64,000 nucleotides of DNA from Ensifer oleiphilus (lineage in GTDB: Bacteria; Pseudomonadota; Alphaproteobacteria; Rhizobiales; Rhizobiaceae). Under the pieces are notes generated by a model. It was not told the origin of the DNA, made no database searches, and saw only the letters and a list, made by a program, of their open reading frames with translations. The stretch lies in contig NZ_JABWDU010000006.1 of assembly GCF_013371465.1 (NCBI RefSeq), positions 62,001 through 126,000 of the forward strand, in the 5' to 3' direction. The stretch's first letter is position 1; the number at the start of each line of letters is the position of its first letter. Below, one piece after another: positions 29,349 to 38,901 of the stretch. The translations under genes and the position numbers were made by a program.

Positions 29349-29984
29349 TCAGCGCTTCGCAGCCCGAAAGGCCGGCAAGATCTCGTCCATGCGATCGAAG
29401 AAGCGATCCGGTCCGAGCGATTTCAAAAACGTCGGGTCGGCGTAGCCCCAGCCAACGGCGCCGACCGAGATGCGTGCCTTGCGGGCGGCCTCGATGTCGC
29501 GGGCCTCGTCGCCGATCGCAAGGATGCGCTGGGGCTCGATGCCCGCGAACTTGACGACCCTCTTGAAATGCTGCGCCTTGCCGAAAAGGGTGGCCCCGCA
29601 CTCAAAAAGGTCGACGGCAGCGGCAGTATCGCCCAGCGCCTTGCGGATCGCCGCCTCGCCATTGGAGCTGACGACCGCGATGCCGACGCCGGCCGACTTC
29701 AACCCCGCCAGCATGTCCGGTACACCGGGGAAAAGCTGGATCGCCCGCGCTTGCGAGCTCATTTCCTGGCGCATGAACGTCGCAATCCGCGGCAGCTTCC
29801 ACATTGGCACACCCATATGCGCGATGATCTCGCGACTGCCCATGGCGCGCAGCCCCTTGAACTCTTCCAAGGAAAGCTGGCGGAAACCGAAGCGTGCGGC
29901 CGCAACATTGCTCGCCGCCATGAACCACTCCGCGGTATCGGCGAGCGTGCCGTCAAAGTCGAAGATCGCGAATTCATACGTCAT
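29349..29984 (-). CDS. HAD-superfamily hydrolase (Gph-like phosphatase)
   Basis: A 211-residue haloacid dehalogenase-type phosphatase. Motif I is IFDFDGTLAD with nucleophile D9 and acid D11. A small helical cap follows, then motif II VVSSNGEA, a lysine region near KAQHFKRVV, and motif IV ILAIGDEARDIEAARKA. Similar to phosphoglycolate phosphatase-like proteins; the substrate is not predictable. The ATG at 29984 has GGG 9 nt upstream, and the ATG at 29993 is an alternative. It follows yebC on the minus strand after 190 bp that contain a palindromic repeat. Confidence 0.85.
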   Translation of the reverse strand: MTYEFAIFDFDGTLADTAEWFMAASNVAAARFGFRQLSLEEFKGLRAMGSREIIAHMGVPMWKLPRIATFMRQEMSSQARAIQLFPGVPDMLAGLKSAGVGIAVVSSNGEAAIRKALGDTAAAVDLFECGATLFGKAQHFKRVVKFAGIEPQRILAIGDEARDIEAARKARISVGAVGWGYADPTFLKSLGPDRFFDRMDEILPAFRAAKR

Positions 29985-30113
29985 CGGTGACATCCCGTCG
30001 GCGATATCCAAAGAAAAACCCGCGCCCAGCAGGACACGGGTAGTTCGCCACATCTGCAGGCCCGCGCGCGCCCCATCGGACGCACAAAGGTCGCTGCAGC
30101 GCTTTGCATTGCC

Positions 30114-30157
30114 GCATGCTTTCGTCCTTGAACCGGATAGGGTCGAAGGGAACATGC
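30114..30157. repeat. Imperfect palindrome with GCATGC/ACATGC ends
   Basis: The segment between the HAD and yebC genes begins GCATGC and ends ACATGC, with partial complementarity inside. It resembles the dispersed rhizobial intergenic elements, but the match is weaker than at 29243-29287. Confidence 0.3.
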
Positions 30158-30176
30158 AAGGACAGATAGAAGAGTG

Positions 30177-30923
30177 TCAGGCGGAAAGCTTCGCCATGAC
30201 CTCGTCGGAGACTTCGAAGTTCGAGTAGACGTTCTGGACGTCATCGTCGTCTTCGAGGATGTCGATGAGTTTCATCAGCGACTGTGCCTTCTCCTCGTCC
30301 ACCGGCACGGTGTTCTGGGCCTTCCAGATCGCCTTGACGGTTTCGGCTTCGCCGAGCGTGTCTTCCAGAGCCTTGGAGACTTCGCCGATCGCTTCGAAGC
30401 CGCAGATGATCGTGTGGCCTTCCTCGTCAGTGGTCACGTCGTCGGCACCGGCTTCGATCGCCGCGTCCATCACCTTGTCGGCATCGCCGACCGAAAGCTT
30501 GTAGGTGATCTCGCCGACGCGGTCGAACGAGAAGGAAACCGAGCCGGTTTCACCGAGTGCGCCGCCGGCCTTGGTGAAGGTCGAGCGGACGTTGGAGGCG
30601 GTGCGGTTGCGGTTGTCGGTCAGCGCCTCGACGATAACGGCGACGCCGCCCGGGCCGTAGCCCTCGTAACGCACTTCTTCATAGTTCTCGGAATCGCCGC
30701 CGGAGGCCTTCTTGACCGCACGCTCGATGTTGTCCTTCGGCATCGACTGCGCCTTGGCGTTCTGGATCGCCAGGCGCAGGCGCGCGTTCATGGACGGGTC
30801 TGGCATACCGGTCTTGGCGGCAACCGTGATTTCGCGCGCGAGCTTGGAAAACATTTTCGAGCGCACCGCATCCTGACGGCCCTTGCGGTGCATGATGTTC
30901 TTGAACTGTGAATGGCCAGCCAT
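30177..30923 (-). CDS. YebC/PmpR family regulatory protein (TACO1-like)
   Basis: A 248-residue protein of the widespread YebC family, recently associated with ribosome stalling relief and earlier with transcription regulation. It begins [21 protein letters not shown] and contains the conserved [31 protein letters not shown] and [19 protein letters not shown] segments. It ends in an acidic region ([16 protein letters not shown]). Start at 30923; an upstream in-frame start at 30941 is less likely. Confidence 0.95.
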   Translation of the reverse strand: MAGHSQFKNIMHRKGRQDAVRSKMFSKLAREITVAAKTGMPDPSMNARLRLAIQNAKAQSMPKDNIERAVKKASGGDSENYEEVRYEGYGPGGVAVIVEALTDNRNRTASNVRSTFTKAGGALGETGSVSFSFDRVGEITYKLSVGDADKVMDAAIEAGADDVTTDEEGHTIICGFEAIGEVSKALEDTLGEAETVKAIWKAQNTVPVDEEKAQSLMKLIDILEDDDDVQNVYSNFEVSDEVMAKLSA

Positions 30924-31009
30924 GGCACCCTCTGCATGCATGAATTTGAATGGAATGGGGCGCCTTATAGTTTTATTGCCGCTTTCCGTCCAGCAGGGGG
31001 CGTTTCTTT

Positions 31010-31507
31010 TCAGTTGGCAGAGATACTGGCGCGGCTGAGGACGAAGGCATGGCCGTCGTCACGACGGCAGGAAAGGCCGGTTCGTTCCGAGATGCAGGAA
31101 AAAGGTCCGCCCGACCACGTCGCCCCGTATTCGAGAACGGGCGCGGCAGAACAGCAGCTGGGATCCCCGACCTCGCGATTGATCGTTGCAGCACCCGATC
31201 GTGCAAGCGTTGCCCTGACGTAACGCGGCGCGATGATATCGCAGGATAATTCCGGCCCGCCGTCGGCAGGCTGATAGGTCGCCGTGCCGCCGGCGGGTGT
31301 AAAGATGCAGCCGATATTGCCGGATGGCATCACGAACTCTTCCTGCTCGGCAACCGGCACGGCAGTCGCCTGGGGACCGGATTGCGGCTGCTGCGTATCG
31401 GGAGGAGGCAAGCGCGGTGGCGGCGCGCCGCCGGCCAGAGCCGTGTTTTCGAAGGCTAGGATCGCAAGAGACACAAACGCAACAACGCCGACCACTGACA
31501 ACTTCAT
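31010..31507 (-). CDS. Secreted cysteine-containing protein, DUF6636-like
   Basis: A 165-residue exported protein with a signal peptide ([22 protein letters not shown]), a proline-rich linker ([17 protein letters not shown]) and a C-terminal domain. The domain has spaced cysteines in the pattern [28 protein letters not shown] and ends [11 protein letters not shown]. The layout matches proteins annotated DUF6636, of unknown function. Disulfide bonds in the periplasm are likely. The last gene upstream on this strand is the MBL-fold gene, only 16 bp away, so they may be co-transcribed. Confidence 0.75.
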   Translation of the reverse strand: MKLSVVGVVAFVSLAILAFENTALAGGAPPPRLPPPDTQQPQSGPQATAVPVAEQEEFVMPSGNIGCIFTPAGGTATYQPADGGPELSCDIIAPRYVRATLARSGAATINREVGDPSCCSAAPVLEYGATWSGGPFSCISERTGLSCRRDDGHAFVLSRASISAN

Positions 31508-31523
31508 TGGGCAATCCCGATGT

Positions 31524-32360
31524 TCAGACGCCCTGGAGAATATAAATCAGCGGTTTGCTTGGCAAGGAACGCAGCGAGACTTTGACGCTCGTCCCGGTCG
31601 CGAAGCTCTTGTCGAAATCGTCGCCAAACATGTCGAGGAAGGCATTGATCGGCGGACCGCGCCGATGCATCGGCAGGATCAGTGCCGCGCGCAGCCGCGA
31701 AACCACGCGGCTCATGCTCTCGGCCCCCATGGTCAAGCCGCCGTCGACCGGCACCATCAACACGTCGAGCCTGCCGATCTGCCGGTAGTGGCTGTCATCG
31801 AGCTCGTGGTGCAAGTGACCGAGATGGCCGATGCACAGGCCCGCCACCTCGAAGATGAAGATGGAATTACCATCATGCTCCATCGTCATGGCGCCGGAGC
31901 GAATGTCCGTGGTGACGTTGCGGATATAGGCATCGCCGACGACGACATCGTGCCGCGCCGGCTCGCCGTCGTCACCCCAGCCATGCAGCACTGTGCGGAT
32001 CGCCGGATCCGGCGTCAGCGTGTAGTGGCTGGAATGCGCCTTGTTCATCGTCGCCACCGTCGGCGGCGCTTCCGGGCGGAACCAGCCGTTATAGTCGGTC
32101 GCAATCGAGATGCCGCCAGGTGTCTCGATCAGGAAGGTCGAGTGGCCGAGATAGCTGATCGTCACCTCGCCAGCGGCCGCCTGCCCCGTCGTGGCGGCGG
32201 CCGGTGTGAAACTGGCGAAAGTCGCCTTGGGCAACGTCTCGGCGATCGCCTGGCATTGGCTCACCTGCGCGGGCGCCGTCTGCGCATGCGCGACCGATGG
32301 CCAGAAGGCATGCAGAAGCCAGATGGCGGCAAAAGTGTAGGCAAGGTAGCGGAGCATCAT
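31524..32360 (-). CDS. Exported MBL-fold metallo-hydrolase (UlaG-like)
   Basis: A 278-residue metallo-beta-lactamase-fold protein with a signal peptide (MMLRYLAYTFAAIWLLHAF..AHA). The MBL core has ISYLGHSTFLIETPGGISIATDYN, NKAHSSHYTL (the His-rich metal site; HSSHY replaces the usual HxHxDH), CIGHLGHLHHELDD and LILPMHRRGPP. The altered HxHxDH motif means the metal site may differ from classical members. ATG 32360 is supported by AAAGG 6 nt upstream. It precedes the DUF6636-like gene by 16 bp. Confidence 0.8.
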   Translation of the reverse strand: MMLRYLAYTFAAIWLLHAFWPSVAHAQTAPAQVSQCQAIAETLPKATFASFTPAAATTGQAAAGEVTISYLGHSTFLIETPGGISIATDYNGWFRPEAPPTVATMNKAHSSHYTLTPDPAIRTVLHGWGDDGEPARHDVVVGDAYIRNVTTDIRSGAMTMEHDGNSIFIFEVAGLCIGHLGHLHHELDDSHYRQIGRLDVLMVPVDGGLTMGAESMSRVVSRLRAALILPMHRRGPPINAFLDMFGDDFDKSFATGTSVKVSLRSLPSKPLIYILQGV

Positions 32361-32600
32361 CCTTAACCTTTCACACCTCGCACACATGACCTTAGCCCAA
32401 GCACCTTCGACTTGGGTACAGGTCGTGCGGCCGTTCGACAGAACCCGCGGCGAACGCTTCTCGTAGAGGAATGCCGCCGTCCCGGACGAGAGGAGGATTG
32501 TTCAAGCACGCCGTTACGTCCAGCGACAAAGGTGCGGGCGGCACTCACGTTTGCGTCATTGTGCCACCATTGCAGACGATGCCTGCCTGTTCACAACGAG

Positions 32601-32626
32601 ACGCCCCGGCGTTGTCACCGGGGCGT
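32601..32626 (-). terminator. Hairpin after the RND pump genes
   Basis: A 9-bp stem ACGCCCCGG/CCGGGGCGT (32601-32609, 32618-32626) lies 28 bp past the RND transporter stop. The U-run is weak. Confidence 0.6.
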
Positions 32627-32653
32627 TGGGCCTTTGACGTCAGTGCGTCCGCG

Positions 32654-35600
32654 TCACTCGGCCGGCGTCGGAGCCGGCTCGCCTGCCGCGACCGGCTTGC
32701 GCCGGCGGAGGGAGCGAAGGGCAACATAGAACACCGGCGTCAGGAACAGGCCGAGGAAGGTGACCCCCAGCATGCCGGAGAACACCGCGGTTCCGAGCGA
32801 CTGGCGCATTTCGGCACCTGGGCCGGTGGCGATCATCAACGGTACCACGCCGAGAATGAAAGCGAAGGCCGTCATTAGGATCGGCCGCAGGCGCAACTGG
32901 CTGGCCTCGACCGCCGCCTCGATCGGCGTCTTGCCCTCATCCTCACCCTGACGCGCAAACTCGACGATTAGGATCGCGTTCTTCGCCGCAAGCCCGATCA
33001 GAACGATCAACCCGATCTGGGTCAGCACATTGTTGTCGAGCCCCCGCACGAACACGCCGATGAGTGCCGAGAGCACACCGAGCGGCACAATCAGGATGAT
33101 TGCCAGCGGCAGGACCCAGCTTTCATACTGCGCCGCCAGCGCCAGAAACACGAAGACGACCGACAGCGCGAAGATGAAGACCGCAGTGTTGCCGGTCTGG
33201 CGTTCCTGGAAGGCGAGCTCCGTCCACTCGAAAGTCGTTCCCTGCGGCAAGATTTGGGCGGCGAGCGCCTCCATCTTGTCGAGGGCCGTGCCGGTAGAAA
33301 CGCCGGGCGCAGGGTTTCCTTGTATCGGCACCGATACGTACATGTTGTAGCGCTGCACGAGGGCGGGACCCGCCGTGTCGCGGATCTCCACCAGCGTGCC
33401 CATCGGCACCAGAGCGCCGGTGGCCGAGCGAACTTTCAGCGCCAGAATATCGTCCCGCTCCAGACGATATTGCTGGTCGGCCTGCGCCCGGACCTGGTAG
33501 ACACGGCCGAAGGCGTTGAAGTCGTTGACATAGGATGTGCCCAGATTGATCGACAGTGCCTCGAAGATATTCGGGATAGGCACATTCAAGGTCCTCGCCT
33601 TGTCGCGGTCGATCGCCAGGAAGTATTGCGGGCTCGACGCCGAGAACGTGGTGAAGACCCCGGTCAGCCCCTCGGTCTGATTGGCGGCGCCCATCATCTG
33701 GTAGGCAAGCCCCAGCACCCGGCGCATGTCGGCGCTCTGTCGATCCATAATCTGCATCTTGAAACCGCCGGAGTTGCCTATGCCGCGCACGGACGGCGGC
33801 GGCACCGCGATGATGAAGGCCTCCTGGATGCTCTGCAGGCTGCCATAAAGCTGGCCGATGATCTGGTTGGCGCCCTGGCCGTGTTTCAAGCGCTCTTCGA
33901 AACTCTCGAAGGAGGCAAAGATCACGCCCGAATTGGAGGCGTTGGTGAAGGTCGCACCGTTGAAGCCGGCAAAGGCGACGGCGTTTTTCACGCCGGGCAC
34001 GTCCTGGATGATCTTCGACGCGCGCCTGACCACCGCATCGGTACGGTCGAGCGAAGCCCCGTCCGGAAGCTGGATGACGACGATGGCGTAACCCTGGTCC
34101 ATGGTCGGGACGAAGCCGCTCGGCACGATTTGCGCCATGTACCAGGTGGCGCCGAGCAGGCCGACGAAAACGATGAGCGCCGCAGCGACCGCCGTTTTTG
34201 TCGAAACCAGCTTGCGCACGATCCAGGCATAGCCTTCGGCCATGCGGTCGAACCCATTGTTGAAGCCGTTGGCCAGCGAACGGCCGAACCGGCTGAGCGG
34301 GTTGCGGCTTTCTTGGTGATTGTTTTCGTGCGGTTTCAACAGGATCGCTGCAAGCGCCGGCGAGAGCGTCAGCGAATTGAAGGCAGAGATCACCGTCGCC
34401 ACGGAAATCGTGACGGCGAACTGCAGGTAGAACTGGCCGGCAATACCGGGAATGAAGGCCGTCGGGATGAAGACGGCGGTCAGCACCAGCGAAATCGCGA
34501 TGACCGCTGCTCCCACTTCGTCCATGGTCACGTGTGCCGCCTCGCGCGGGGTCATGCCGCGCGCCAGGTTTCGCTCGACGTTCTCCACCACGACGATGGC
34601 GTCGTCGACGACGATGCCGATCGCCAAGACGAGGCCGAACAGTGTCAGCATATTGAGCGAGAAGCCGAAGGCATAGAGAAATGCGAAGGTTCCGACCAGA
34701 GACACGGGGATCGCGACGATCGGGATGATCGCCGTGCGCCAGGATTGCAGGAAAACCAGAACCACGAGCGCCACCAGAATGGCGGCTTCGCCGATCGTCT
34801 TGTAGACCTCGTTGATGGACTCGGAGATGAATTCGGTCGGATTGTAGACGATCCGGTATTCGAGACCGTCCGGAAAGTCCTTCGAAACGTCCGTCATCAC
34901 CTTCTGGATCGCAGCGGCCGCGTCGAGCGCATTGGTGCCCGGCCGCGAGAAGATGCCGAGCGCCACGGCCGGGCTGCCGTCCAGATAGCTGTTGTTGACG
35001 TATTCGCGGGCACCGAGTTCGATGCGCGCCACGTCCTGGAGCTGCACCAGACGCCCGCTTTCCGTCGCCTTGACGATGACATAGCGAAACTGCCGGGCAT
35101 CGCTGAAGCGGCCGTCAGTGGTAACGGTATACTGAAACGCGCTTTCGCCCGGTGTCGGCGGCGCACCGATCGAGCCGCCGGAGACCTGCACGTTCTGCTC
35201 GCGCAACGCCTGCACGACGTCCCCGGCCGTCATGCCATAGGCCGAGAGTTTTTCCGGATCGAGCCAGATGCGCAACGCATATTCGCGCTCGCCGAACAGG
35301 ATGACGTCGCCGACACCGTCGAGACGAACGAGCAGATCGCGGATGCGGGTGCGGGCATAGTTCGACACGTAAAGCTGGTCGTAGCGCTCATTCGGCGACA
35401 GCAGGTGCACGACCATCATCAGGTCGGGCGAGCTTTTCGCTGTGGTGACGCCGATGCGCCGGACCTCCTCAGGCAGGCGCGGTTCGGCGATCGACACCCG
35501 GTTCTGCACCAGAACCTGGGCTTGATCGAGATCCGTTCCGAGCTTGAAGGTGATCGTCAGCGCCATCGAGCCGTCGGCGGTCGAATAGGAGGACATGTAG

Positions 35601-35833
35601 AGCATGTTCTCGACGCCGTTGACTTCCTGCTCCAGCGGCGTCGCCACGGTGTTGGCGATGGTCTCGGCGTCCGCGCCCGGATAGGCCGCACGCACGACGA
35701 TCGTCGGCGGCGCGATTTCCGGATACTGCGCCACCGGCAGCTGGACGTAGGCGATGCTGCCGACGATCAACAGGACGATCGAAAGCACCGATGCGAAAAT
35801 CGGCCGGTCTACGAAAAAGTGGGCAAATCTCAT
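32654..35833 (-). CDS. RND multidrug efflux transporter, HAE1 (AcrB/MexB) family
   Basis: Inner-membrane proton/drug antiporter of 1059 residues, the usual AcrB length. It begins MRFAHFFVDRPIFASVLSIV. The fourth-helix segment IGIVVDDAIVVVENVER carries the proton-relay Asp pair, and there are the two large periplasmic loops and twelve helices expected. The C-terminal helices include QIGLIVLIGLAAKNAILIVEFARQ. Close in sequence to the BepE/MexB group. It overlaps the adaptor gene by 3 bp, giving coupled translation. No outer membrane TolC-type gene or TetR repressor is adjacent, so it must use a channel encoded elsewhere. Confidence 0.95.
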   Translation of the reverse strand: MRFAHFFVDRPIFASVLSIVLLIVGSIAYVQLPVAQYPEIAPPTIVVRAAYPGADAETIANTVATPLEQEVNGVENMLYMSSYSTADGSMALTITFKLGTDLDQAQVLVQNRVSIAEPRLPEEVRRIGVTTAKSSPDLMMVVHLLSPNERYDQLYVSNYARTRIRDLLVRLDGVGDVILFGEREYALRIWLDPEKLSAYGMTAGDVVQALREQNVQVSGGSIGAPPTPGESAFQYTVTTDGRFSDARQFRYVIVKATESGRLVQLQDVARIELGAREYVNNSYLDGSPAVALGIFSRPGTNALDAAAAIQKVMTDVSKDFPDGLEYRIVYNPTEFISESINEVYKTIGEAAILVALVVLVFLQSWRTAIIPIVAIPVSLVGTFAFLYAFGFSLNMLTLFGLVLAIGIVVDDAIVVVENVERNLARGMTPREAAHVTMDEVGAAVIAISLVLTAVFIPTAFIPGIAGQFYLQFAVTISVATVISAFNSLTLSPALAAILLKPHENNHQESRNPLSRFGRSLANGFNNGFDRMAEGYAWIVRKLVSTKTAVAAALIVFVGLLGATWYMAQIVPSGFVPTMDQGYAIVVIQLPDGASLDRTDAVVRRASKIIQDVPGVKNAVAFAGFNGATFTNASNSGVIFASFESFEERLKHGQGANQIIGQLYGSLQSIQEAFIIAVPPPSVRGIGNSGGFKMQIMDRQSADMRRVLGLAYQMMGAANQTEGLTGVFTTFSASSPQYFLAIDRDKARTLNVPIPNIFEALSINLGTSYVNDFNAFGRVYQVRAQADQQYRLERDDILALKVRSATGALVPMGTLVEIRDTAGPALVQRYNMYVSVPIQGNPAPGVSTGTALDKMEALAAQILPQGTTFEWTELAFQERQTGNTAVFIFALSVVFVFLALAAQYESWVLPLAIILIVPLGVLSALIGVFVRGLDNNVLTQIGLIVLIGLAAKNAILIVEFARQGEDEGKTPIEAAVEASQLRLRPILMTAFAFILGVVPLMIATGPGAEMRQSLGTAVFSGMLGVTFLGLFLTPVFYVALRSLRRRKPVAAGEPAPTPAE

Positions 35834-36984
35834 TGAGCCGTCTCCGCCGCTTGAGCTTCAGGAGGCAACTCGACGATCTCGGGTTTCACCTTGGTGCCGG
35901 GGCGGGCCCGCATCAGGCCGTTGACGACGATGATTTCATCGCCGGTCATGCCGGAGCGGATGACGCGGTAGCCGTGCAGCTTCGGGCCGAGCCGCACCGG
36001 TTTGGTGACGACGGTGCCGTCTTCGCGCACCTCGTAGACGATGCGTTCGTTCTGGTCGGCGCCGATCGCTTCATCAGGAATGAGCACCGCCTTATAGGTA
36101 TTCGAGCCCTCGAGCTCGGCACGACCGAACAGGCCCGGCTGCAGTATGTAATCGGGATTGTCGAAACGGGCGCGCACCCGCATGGTGCCGCTTGCCTGGT
36201 CGAGCCGGTTCTCGGCAAAATCGAGCTTGCCCTTGAATGGCGCTTCGTTGGCATCGGCAATGGTGACCATGACCTCGAGCGAGCCGCCGCCCTCCTGGAG
36301 TGCGCTGCCGCGTTCGCGGGCCACCCGCGCATAGGACAGCAGACGCCGCTCATCGACATCGAAATAGAAGTCGATCGGATCGAGCGAAACGATCGTCGTC
36401 AACACGGTCTGATCCGCCTGAACCAGGTTGCCGGTCGAGATCAGCCGGCGATCGACGCGGCCGCTAAGCGGTGCCGTTATCGTCGTGTAGTCGAGATCGA
36501 GCTTGGCGCGCTCGACCGCGGCTTCCGCTCCCCGCACGCTGGCCTGCGCCGAGAGCAATTCGCGACGGTGATCGTCAAGGGTGGAAACAGAGAGCGTCCC
36601 GGTTCCCGTCAAGGATTCCGTGCGCTTGAACTGGGTTTCGGCAAAGGCGAGAGACGACCGCGCCGATTCGAGCGTCGCCTCGGCCTGCGATAGCGCCGTG
36701 CGATAAGGACGCTGGTCGATGACGAAAAGCTTGTCGCCCTTCTTCACCAGGGCGCCGTCGGTGAAGTTCACTTCGTCGAGATACCCGCCGACGCGGGCGC
36801 GGATGGCAACTTCGTCGACCGCTTCGAAGCGGCCGATGAACTCGTCGCTGTCGATGACGTCGCGCACAACCGGCTTGGCGGCGGTGACTGTGGGAAGCTG
36901 CGCATCCTGCGCCGCAACGTTTGCCGCCGAGAAAAAGGAAATTGAAGCGCCGACAATCATCGGCAGATGCCACTTTGAAAACAT
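35830..36984 (-). CDS. RND efflux periplasmic adaptor (membrane fusion protein)
   Basis: AcrA/MexA-type adaptor of 384 residues that links the RND pump to the outer membrane channel. Signal peptide MFSKWHLPMIVGASISFFSA..AA. A split lipoyl domain (VDEVAIRARVGGYLDEVNFTDG and the later TTITAPLSGRVDRRLISTG) flanks an alpha-hairpin (~95-160). Then come a beta-barrel domain and a membrane-proximal end (HGYRVIRSGMTGDEIIVVNG). There is no lipobox cysteine, so it is probably soluble in the periplasm. First gene of the pump operon. Confidence 0.95.
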   Translation of the reverse strand: MFSKWHLPMIVGASISFFSAANVAAQDAQLPTVTAAKPVVRDVIDSDEFIGRFEAVDEVAIRARVGGYLDEVNFTDGALVKKGDKLFVIDQRPYRTALSQAEATLESARSSLAFAETQFKRTESLTGTGTLSVSTLDDHRRELLSAQASVRGAEAAVERAKLDLDYTTITAPLSGRVDRRLISTGNLVQADQTVLTTIVSLDPIDFYFDVDERRLLSYARVARERGSALQEGGGSLEVMVTIADANEAPFKGKLDFAENRLDQASGTMRVRARFDNPDYILQPGLFGRAELEGSNTYKAVLIPDEAIGADQNERIVYEVREDGTVVTKPVRLGPKLHGYRVIRSGMTGDEIIVVNGLMRARPGTKVKPEIVELPPEAQAAETAQ

Positions 36985-37385
36985 GCACGCTCTCCGAATG
37001 CACCGACAGCGCCGCGCTTCAAACCCGGCGCGGAAAGAACGCTGTCACGCTTGAAACTTGCTGCACAACTGTCCCGGCTCGACACCGATCCAGGCAATTT
37101 GCAGTAAAATAGAGAACGCCCGGCATGGGACATTGGTCGTCCGAATACCTGCGGCGACATTTCAAACCCGCAATCCTGTGCTGCGGATGGTACTTCAATA
37201 TGGAAGACTTGCGGACGTCGGCCGCGACCGAAACGGCGCTGACGTGGCGTTAACCTGCCATCATTTCGCCGGGTTGTCACCTTGAAAAAAATCAATTCCG
37301 CGAAGGTGATACGCGTACAATCCCGCGCCTCGTTCAGGCGCGGGCAAGACGATCCGGCAGCCGGAAATCGTCAACTGGAGATGGC
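36985..37385. other. Intergenic region upstream of the RND operon (~400 bp)
   Basis: Holds the promoter region of the pump operon and the 3' flank of the YmdB-like gene. It contains a 9-bp GC hairpin CCCGCGCCT/AGGCGCGGG (37322-37330, 37336-37344), probably terminating the YmdB-like gene on the minus strand. No regulator gene or other coding sequence is convincing here. Confidence 0.45.
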
Positions 37386-38210
37386 TCAGGCCCAAAAATC
37401 CGGGATCGTTTCCGTCAGTCTCGGACCGAGGCGGAGCGGCGCGATCTTTTCGGCAAGGCCGGTGCGGTCGGAAATCTCGACGCCGAGACCGCAGATGGTT
37501 GCCGGCCCGGACGCCGCCTCGAAGCGCCCCTTCGGCATCTTTGAGATGAAGCGGTTGAGCGGCTCTTCCTTGTCCATGCCGAGCGAGGAATCGTAGTCGC
37601 CGCACATGCCGGCATCGCTCATATAGGCCGTGCCGCCGTTGAGTATCTGGTGGTCGGCGGTCGGCACATGCGTGTGCGTGCCGACGACGAGGCTCGCCCG
37701 TCCGTCGACGAAGTGGCCGAAGCACTGCTTCTCGCTCGTCGCCTCGGCATGAAAGTCGAAGACGATCGCGTCGGCCTGTTCGCCGAGCGGGCAGGCAGCG
37801 AGGATCGCCTCGGCCGACTTGAAGGGATCGTCGAGTTCGGGATGCATGAAGACGCGCCCCATGACGTTGGCAACCAGCACGCGGGCGCCGTTGCGGGCAA
37901 AAAACAGGTTCGACCCGCGCCCGGGCGTGCCCGCGGGGTAATTCGCCGGCCTCAGGAACTGGTCGTGCCGCTCGCAAAAGACGACCGCTTCTTTCTGGTC
38001 CCAGACATGGTTGCCGGTGGTCACCACATCGGCACCGGCATTGATCGTCTCGAGAAAGATATCCTCGGTGATCCCAAAGCCGCCGGCAGCGTTCTCGCCA
38101 TTGACGATGACGAAATCGAGCTTCAGGTCGCTGACCAGTCCCGGAAGACGCTCCCAGACCGCCGTGCGGCCCGTCTTGCCAACCATATCTCCCAGAAACA
38201 AAAGCCTCAT
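37386..38210 (-). CDS. YmdB-family metallophosphoesterase
   Basis: A 274-residue calcineurin-like phosphoesterase of the YmdB/DR1281 family, whose characterised members hydrolyse 2',3'-cyclic nucleotides. It starts MRLLFLGDMVGKTGR (D-x-V-G type metal site) and has IVNGENAAGGFGI, VTTGNHVWDQKE, VFDFHAEATSEKQ and VVGTHTHVPTADHQIL. The C-terminus ends GLAEKIAPLRLGPRLTETIP. The length is typical. It lies 118 bp upstream of the RND region on the minus strand and downstream of the formyl-THF ligase gene. Confidence 0.93.
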   Translation of the reverse strand: MRLLFLGDMVGKTGRTAVWERLPGLVSDLKLDFVIVNGENAAGGFGITEDIFLETINAGADVVTTGNHVWDQKEAVVFCERHDQFLRPANYPAGTPGRGSNLFFARNGARVLVANVMGRVFMHPELDDPFKSAEAILAACPLGEQADAIVFDFHAEATSEKQCFGHFVDGRASLVVGTHTHVPTADHQILNGGTAYMSDAGMCGDYDSSLGMDKEEPLNRFISKMPKGRFEAASGPATICGLGVEISDRTGLAEKIAPLRLGPRLTETIPDFWA

Positions 38211-38328
38211 GCCCGTTCAATCCTACCAGACCAGTTCGAGCAAAAGCGCGTGGCCTTCTTGCGTGCGAACTTGCGTAAAACAAAGTGATAGAGCGTGGCT
38301 CGGGAGTCCGTCGGTCGCCTGACGCGCC

Positions 38329-38901
38329 CTAGAAATGTCGAAACCCACTCTCCGTAAGCACGGCATCCAGCGCGACGTCGTGCGGTTCAGCCGGCACTGA
38401 TGCCACTTCCTGGCAGTCGAATGCAATCCCGATCAGCTTCGGCAGGTGGCCTTTGTTGCGTAGCTTGTCGATGGCGCGGTCATAGTAGCCGGCGCCGTAG
38501 CCGATGCGGTGGCCGGTCGCATCGAAAGCCGACAGCGGCACCAGCATGATATCCGGGTCGAGTTCCGGCGCGTCCGGTCCCGGACCCGTCGTGCCGAAAC
38601 CGGTCTCGATGATGGGAGCGCCGTTGAGCAGTTCGCGAAACACGATCGTCTTCTTGTCCATGATGACGGGTAGGCAAAGTCTTGCGCCGCGATCCCGAAG
38701 ACGCGCCAAAAGCGGTCGGATGTCGACCTCGGAGCGGATCGGCCAGAAACCGGAAACGATGTGGCCGGGATCGAGCGCAATGACATCGCCGGCGTGGTCG
38801 ACCATGGTCAGGCTCGCCTCGATGCGGATCTCCGGCGCCATCGCGTCGCGAAGCGCCAGCCTCTCCTTGCGCAGGGCAGCTTTCAGATCCTTTGGTGACA
38901 T
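38329..38901 (-). CDS. 5-formyltetrahydrofolate cyclo-ligase
   Basis: Converts 5-formyl-THF to 5,10-methenyl-THF with ATP, in one-carbon metabolism. The protein is 190 residues (MSPKDLKAALRKERLALRDAM). Family motifs include IVSGFWPIRSEVDIRPLL, the substrate loop MLVPLSAFDATGHRIGYGAGYYDRAIDKL (mostly glycine/aromatic) and C-terminal VPAEPHDVALDAVLTE. Two adjacent ATGs (38904, 38901) follow GGAGGGGA; 38901 has the better spacing. In many proteobacteria this gene directly follows zapA and 6S RNA. Here it is 1.8 kb away with three genes in between. Confidence 0.95.
   Translation of the reverse strand: MSPKDLKAALRKERLALRDAMAPEIRIEASLTMVDHAGDVIALDPGHIVSGFWPIRSEVDIRPLLARLRDRGARLCLPVIMDKKTIVFRELLNGAPIIETGFGTTGPGPDAPELDPDIMLVPLSAFDATGHRIGYGAGYYDRAIDKLRNKGHLPKLIGIAFDCQEVASVPAEPHDVALDAVLTESGFRHF

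Noticed and set aside
33254-35836. An 860-codon open frame opposite the RND transporter
   Set aside because: Antisense shadow of a conserved 1059-residue transporter; no recognisable motifs, and extreme Arg/His/Asp content.
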